A stretch of DNA of 64,000 nucleotides from Anadara kagoshimensis. Taxonomy: Eukaryota; Mollusca; Bivalvia; Arcoida; Arcidae. This document shows, one piece after another, positions 59,161 through 64,000 of the stretch; the first letter of the stretch is position 1, and every line of letters starts with the position of its first letter. A program made the translations under genes and the position numbers. The notes beneath the pieces are model-generated. The model saw only the letters and a program-made list of their open reading frames with translations. It did not search any database and was not told the DNA's origin. The stretch covers positions 48,910,508 through 48,974,507 of the forward strand of contig CM037870.1 in the NCBI GenBank assembly GCA_021292105.1. The letters are read 5' to 3'.

Positions 59161-61784
59161 GAAATCGGAACTTTTTCAAAACCGACTTCATTTTTTTGCC
59201 GGTTACGGGTTACAAAGGTAACTCTTTGGTTACATAGAGTTACACTCAGTTACAAAAAGTTTTTCAAATTTTCCAAAATCTGCCAGGTTACACGGTTACA
59301 ACGGTTACAAAGGTTACAATGATAATAAGAAGGAAATCGGAACTTTTTCAAAACCGACTTCATTTTTTTTGGCGGGTTACGGTGTTACAAAGGTAACTCT
59401 TTGGTTACATAGAGTTACACTCAGTTACAATAAGTTTTTCAAATTTTCCAAAATCTGCCAGGTTACACGGTTACCGGTTACAAGGTTACAATGATAATAA
59501 GAAGGAAATCGGAACTTTTTCAAAACCGACTTCATTTTTTTGCCGGGTTACGGGGTTACAAAGGTAACTCTTTGGTTACACAGAGTTACACTCACTTACA
59601 GATAATTTTTTTCAAATTTTCCAAAATCTGCCAGGTTACACGGTTACAACGGTTACAAAGGTTACAATGATAATAAGAAGGAAATCGGTACTTTTTTCAA
59701 ACCGACTTCATTTTTTTGCCGGGTTACGAGGTTACAAAGGTAACTCTTTGGTTACATAGAGTTTACACTCAGTTACAAATAAGTTTTTCAAATTTTCCAA
59801 AATCGCCAGGTTACACGGTTACAACGGTTACAAAGGTTACAATGATAATAAGAAGGAAATCGGAACTTTTTCAAAACCGACTTCATTTTTTGCCGGTTAC
59901 GGGGTTACAAAGGTAACTCTTTGGTTACATAGAGTTACAGTCAGTTACAAATAAGTTTTCAAATTTTCCAAATCTGCCAGGTTTACACGGTTACAACGTT
60001 ACAAAGGTTACAATGATAATAAGAAGGAAATCGGAACTTTTTCAAACCGACTTCATTTTTTTGGCGGGTTACGGGGTTACAAAGGTAACTCTTTGGTTAC
60101 ATAGAGTTACACTCAGTTACAATAAGTTTTTCAAATTTTCCAAAATCTGCCAGGTACACGGTTACAACGGTTACAAAGGTTACAATGATAATAAGAAGGA
60201 AATCGGAACTTTTTCAAACCGACTTCATTTTTTTGCCGGGTTTACGGGTTACAAAGGTAACTCTTTTGGTTACATAGAGTTTACCCTCAGTTACAATAAG
60301 TTTTTCAAATTTCCAAATCTGCCAGGTACACGGTTACAACGGTTACAAAGGTTACAATGATATAAGAAGGAATCGGAACTTTTTCAAACCGACTTCATTT
60401 TTTTGCCGGGTTACGAGGTTACAAAGGTACTCTTTGGTTACATAGAGTTACACTCAGTTTACAAATAAGTTTTTCAAATTTTCCAAAATCTGCCAGGTAC
60501 ACGTTACAACGGTTACAAAGGTTACAATGATAATAAGAAGGAAATCGGAACTTTTTCAAAACCGACTTCATTTTTTTGCCGGGTTACGGGGTTACAAAGG
60601 TAACTCTTTGGTTACATAGAGTTACACTCGTTACAATAAGTTTTCAAATTTTCCAAAATCTGCCAGGTACACGGTTACAACGGTGTACAAAGGTTACAAT
60701 GATAATAAAAGGAAATCGGAACTTTTTCAAACCGACTTCATTTTTTTGGCGGTTACGGGGTTACAAAGGTAACTCTTTGGTTACCTAGAGTTACACTCAT
60801 TACAAATAAGTTTTTCAAATTTCCAAAATCTGCCAGGTTACACGGGTTACAACGTTACAAGGTTACAATGATAATAGAAGGAAATCGGAACTTGTTTCAA
60901 AAAACCGACTTCATTTTTTTGGCGGGTTACGGTTACAAAGGTAACTCTTTGGTTACATAGAGTTACACTCAGTTACAAATATAGTTTTTCAAATTTTCCA
61001 AAATCTGCCAGTTACACGGTTACAACGGTTACAAAGGTTACAATGATAAGAAGAAGGAATCGGAACTTTTTCAAAACCGACTTCATTTTTTGCCGGTTAC
61101 GGGGTTACAAAGGTAACTCTTTGGTTACATAGAGTTTTACACTCAGTTACAAATAAGTTTTTCAAATTTTCCAAATCTGCCAGGTTACACGGTTACAACG
61201 GTACAAGGTTACAATGATAATAAAAGGAAATCGGAACTTTTTCAAACCGACTTCATTTTTTGGCGGGTTACGGGTTACAAAGGTAACTCTTTGGTTACAT
61301 AGAGTTACACTCAGTTCAAATAAGTTTTCAAATTTTCCAAAATCTGCCAGGTTACACGGTTACAACGGTTACAAAGGTTACAATGATAATAAGAAGGAAA
61401 TCGGAACTTTTCAAAAACCGACTTCATTTTTTTGCCGGGTTACGGGGTTTACAAAGGTAACTCTTTGTTACACAGAGTTACACTCACTTACAGATAATTT
61501 TTTTCAAATTTTCCAAATCTGGCCAGGTTACACGGTTACAACGGTTACAAGGTACAATGATAATAAGGAAATCGGTACTTTTTCAAACCGACTTCATTTT
61601 TTTGGCGGGTTACGGGGTTACAAAGGTAACTCTTTGGTTACATAGAGTTACACTCAGTTACAAATAATTTTTCAAATTTTCCAAATCTGCCAGGTTACAC
61701 GGTTTCAACGGTTACAAAGGTTACAAAGGTTACATGATAATAAGAAGGAAATCGGAACTTTTCAAAACCGACTTCATTTTTTTG

Positions 61785-62055
61785 CGGGTTTCGGGGTACA
61801 AAAGTGATTCTGAATCACACTGTTACTCATTTGGTACTTAGAGTTACACCAGAATTTTATTTATTTATTTATTTTTTATTTATTTATTTATTTATTTATT
61901 ATTTATTTATTTATTTATTTTTAAAAGAATATATCATCTTTTTTCAAAGTTTAATTGTGAGAATTTTCATAGTTTGTATTGCTTAAAAGATTCGAATGAA
62001 AATAATAAATCATAGTGAATGAAATTCAATGTGAAATAGATGTAAATAAGTTTAC
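61785..62055. repeat. Satellite unit with (TTTA)n insert, copy 4
   Basis: Same insert, about 2.92 kb after copy 3. The sequence becomes clean again right after it. Confidence 0.9.
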
Positions 62056-64000
62056 AATGATAATAAGAAGGAAATCGGAACTTTTTCAAAACCGACTTCA
62101 TTTTTTTGCCGGGTTACGGGGTTACAAAGGTAACTCTTTGGTTACATAGAGTTACACTCAGTTACAAATAAGTTTTTCAAATTTTCTAAAATCTGCCAGG
62201 TTACACGGTTACAACGGTTACAAAGGTTACAATGATAATAAGAAGGAAATCGGAACTTTTTCAAAACCGACTTCATTTTTTTGGCGGGTTACGGGTTACA
62301 AAGGTAACTCTTTGGTTACATAGAGTTACACTCAGTTACAAATAAGTTTTTCAAATTTTCCAAAATCTGCCAGGTTACACGGTTACAACGGTTACAAAGG
62401 TTACAATGATAATAAGAAGGAAATCGGAACTTTTTCAAAACCGACTTCATTTTTTTGCCGGGTTGGACGTTACAAAGGTAACTCTTTGGTTACATAGAGT
62501 TACACTCAGTTACAAATAATTTTTTCAAATTTTCCAAAATCTGCCAGGTTACACGGTTACAACGGTTACAAAGGTTACAATGATAATAAGAAGGAAATCG
62601 GAACTTTTTCAAAACCGACTTCATTTTTTTGGCGGGTTACGGGGTTACAAAGGTAACTCTTTGGTTACATAGAGTTACACTCAGTTACAATAAGTTTTCA
62701 AATTTTCCAAAATCTGCCAGGTTACACGGTTACAACGGTTACAAAGGTTACAATGATAATAAGAAGGAAATCGGAACTTTTTCAAAACCGACTTCATTTT
62801 TTTGGCGGGTTACGGGGTTACAAAGGTAACTCTTTGGTTACATAGAGTTACACTCAGTTACAAATAAGTTTTTCAAATTTTCCAAAATCTGCCAGGTTAC
62901 ACGGTTACAACGGTTACAAAGGTTACAATGATAATAAGAAGGAAATCGGAACTTTTTCAAAACCGACTTCATTTTTTTGGCGGGTTACGGGGTTACAAAG
63001 GTAACTCTTTGGTTACATAGAGTTACACTCAGTTACAAATAAGTTTTTCAAATTTTCCAAAATCTGCCAGGTTACACGGTTACAACGGTTACAAAGGTTA
63101 CAATGATAATAAGAAGGAAATCGGAACTTTTTCAAAACCGACTTCATTTTTTTGGCGGGTTACGGGGTTACAAAGGTAACTCTTTGGTTACATAGAGTTA
63201 CACTCAGTTACAAATAAGTTTTTCAAATTTTCCAAAATCTGCCAGGTTACACGGTTACAACGGTTACAAAGGTTACAATGATAATAAGAAGGAAATCGGA
63301 ACTTTTTCAAAACCGACTTCATTTTTTTGGCGGGTTACGGGTTACAAAGGTAACTCTTTGGTTACATAGAGTTACACTCAGTTACAAATAAGTTTTTCAA
63401 ATTTTCCAAAATCTGCCAGGTTACACGGTTACAACGGTTACAAAGGTTACAATGATAATAAGAAGGAAATCGGAACTTTTTCAAAACCGACTTCATTTTT
63501 TTGGCGGGTTACGGGGTTACAAAGGTAACTCTTTGGTTACATAGAGTTACACTCAGTTACAAATAAGTTTTTCAAATTTTCCAAAATCTGCCAGGTTACA
63601 CGGTTACAACGGTTACAAAGGTTACAATGATAATAAGAAGGAAATCGGAACTTTTTCAAAACCGACTTCATTTTTTTGGCGGGTTACGGGGTTACAAAGG
63701 TAACTCTTTGGTTACATAGAGTTACACTCAGTTACAAATAAGTTTTTCAAATTTTCCAAAATCTGCCAGGTTACACGGTTACAACGGTTACAAAGGTTAC
63801 AATGATAATAAGAAGGAAATCGGAACTTTTTCAAAACCGACTTCATTTTTTTGGCGGGTTACGGGGTTACAAAGGTAACTCTTTGGTTACATAGAGTTAC
63901 ACTCAGTTACAAATAATTTTTCAAATTTTCCAAAATCTGCCAGGTTACACGGTTACAACGGTTACAAAGGTTACAATGATAATAAGAAGGAAATCGGAAC

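Larger units (their letters stand above)
51476..64000. repeat. ~175-bp satellite array, about 70 copies, running off the window
   Basis: Successive CCAAAATCTGCCAGGTTAC landmarks lie at 51631, 51806, 51981, 52157 and 52332, giving a 175-176 bp period for 12.5 kb. Each unit holds four diverged 9-bp steps (GGTTACACG, GTTACAACG, GTTACAAAG, GTTACAATG), then ATAATAAGAAGGAAATCGG, a T-rich centre and more GTTAC words in both orientations. 51.5-55.3 and 62.05-64.0 kb are almost error-free between copies; 55.4-62.0 kb is full of single-base losses and gains. All open frames in it (Gly-Tyr-Asn/Lys, Val-Thr-Lys or Arg-Leu-Gln repeats) are by-products. Confidence 0.97.

Noticed and set aside
51382-62829. 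Many 60-140 codon open frames with GYNGYK, VTKVT or RLQRLQ repeats
   Set aside because: They are translations of the 175-bp satellite, present in every frame that happens to lack a stop.
51476-64000. GTTAC-rich satellite as telomeric repeat
   Set aside because: The GTTAC words are spaced at 9 bp in a 175-bp unit and in both orientations, unlike the animal telomere hexamer array.

Overview
This window is AT-rich, intron-bearing eukaryotic DNA that is mostly made of repeats. The repeat types (tRNA-headed SINEs with a Meta-SINE-like body, rolling-circle non-autonomous elements carrying internal tandem repeats, many small hairpin elements, long satellites) and the two intron-containing genes point to a lophotrochozoan animal, most likely a bivalve mollusc. 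Species cannot be named from sequence reading alone.

Layout. 1-13.7 kb: a rolling-circle neighbourhood. It holds a full-length, uninterrupted Helentron (Helitron2-type) gene of 2,520 codons (3697-11259) with an N-terminal cysteine-protease-like region, a nine-copy 21-residue repeat, a HUH Rep domain, a PIF1-type helicase and an apurinic-type endonuclease, followed at once by two perfect hairpins and a CTTGTTT end-like sequence. SINE and Helitron2-like fragments flank it. 14.2-17.4 kb: a two-exon gene for an OB-fold, zinc-ribbon, RPA-like protein, whose intron carries a 1.1 kb long-inverted-repeat DNA transposon with a 10-11 bp target duplication. 17.4-28.3 kb: non-autonomous transposons, including a hAT-like element, a large palindrome and three Helitron2-architecture elements that end in a hairpin plus CTTGTTT. 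One of these has a matching near-empty insertion site about 0.4 kb further on. 30.4-33.7 kb: a 30-bp minisatellite with a ~0.79 kb higher-order period, cut by a 1,000-N gap (33740-34739). 39.2-50.4 kb: ten phase-consistent exons of a secreted reprolysin-type (M12B, ADAM/mig-17-like) zinc metalloprotease, from propeptide to the end of the catalytic domain; both gene ends lie outside what I could recognise. 51.5-64.0 kb: a ~175-bp satellite array of roughly 70 copies that runs off the window and probably lies inside the next intron of the metalloprotease gene.

How the parts fit. The intact Helentron is a plausible source of Rep, helicase and endonuclease for the non-autonomous elements at 21.9-27.8 kb, because their 3' ends share a hairpin-CTTGTTT layout with the sequence just after the Helentron gene. 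That link is inference. The RPA-like gene may be a host gene or a captured companion gene; its own intron, its upstream E2F-like site and the other repeats between it and the Helentron favour an independent gene. The metalloprotease is unrelated to the mobile elements except that its introns are full of them.
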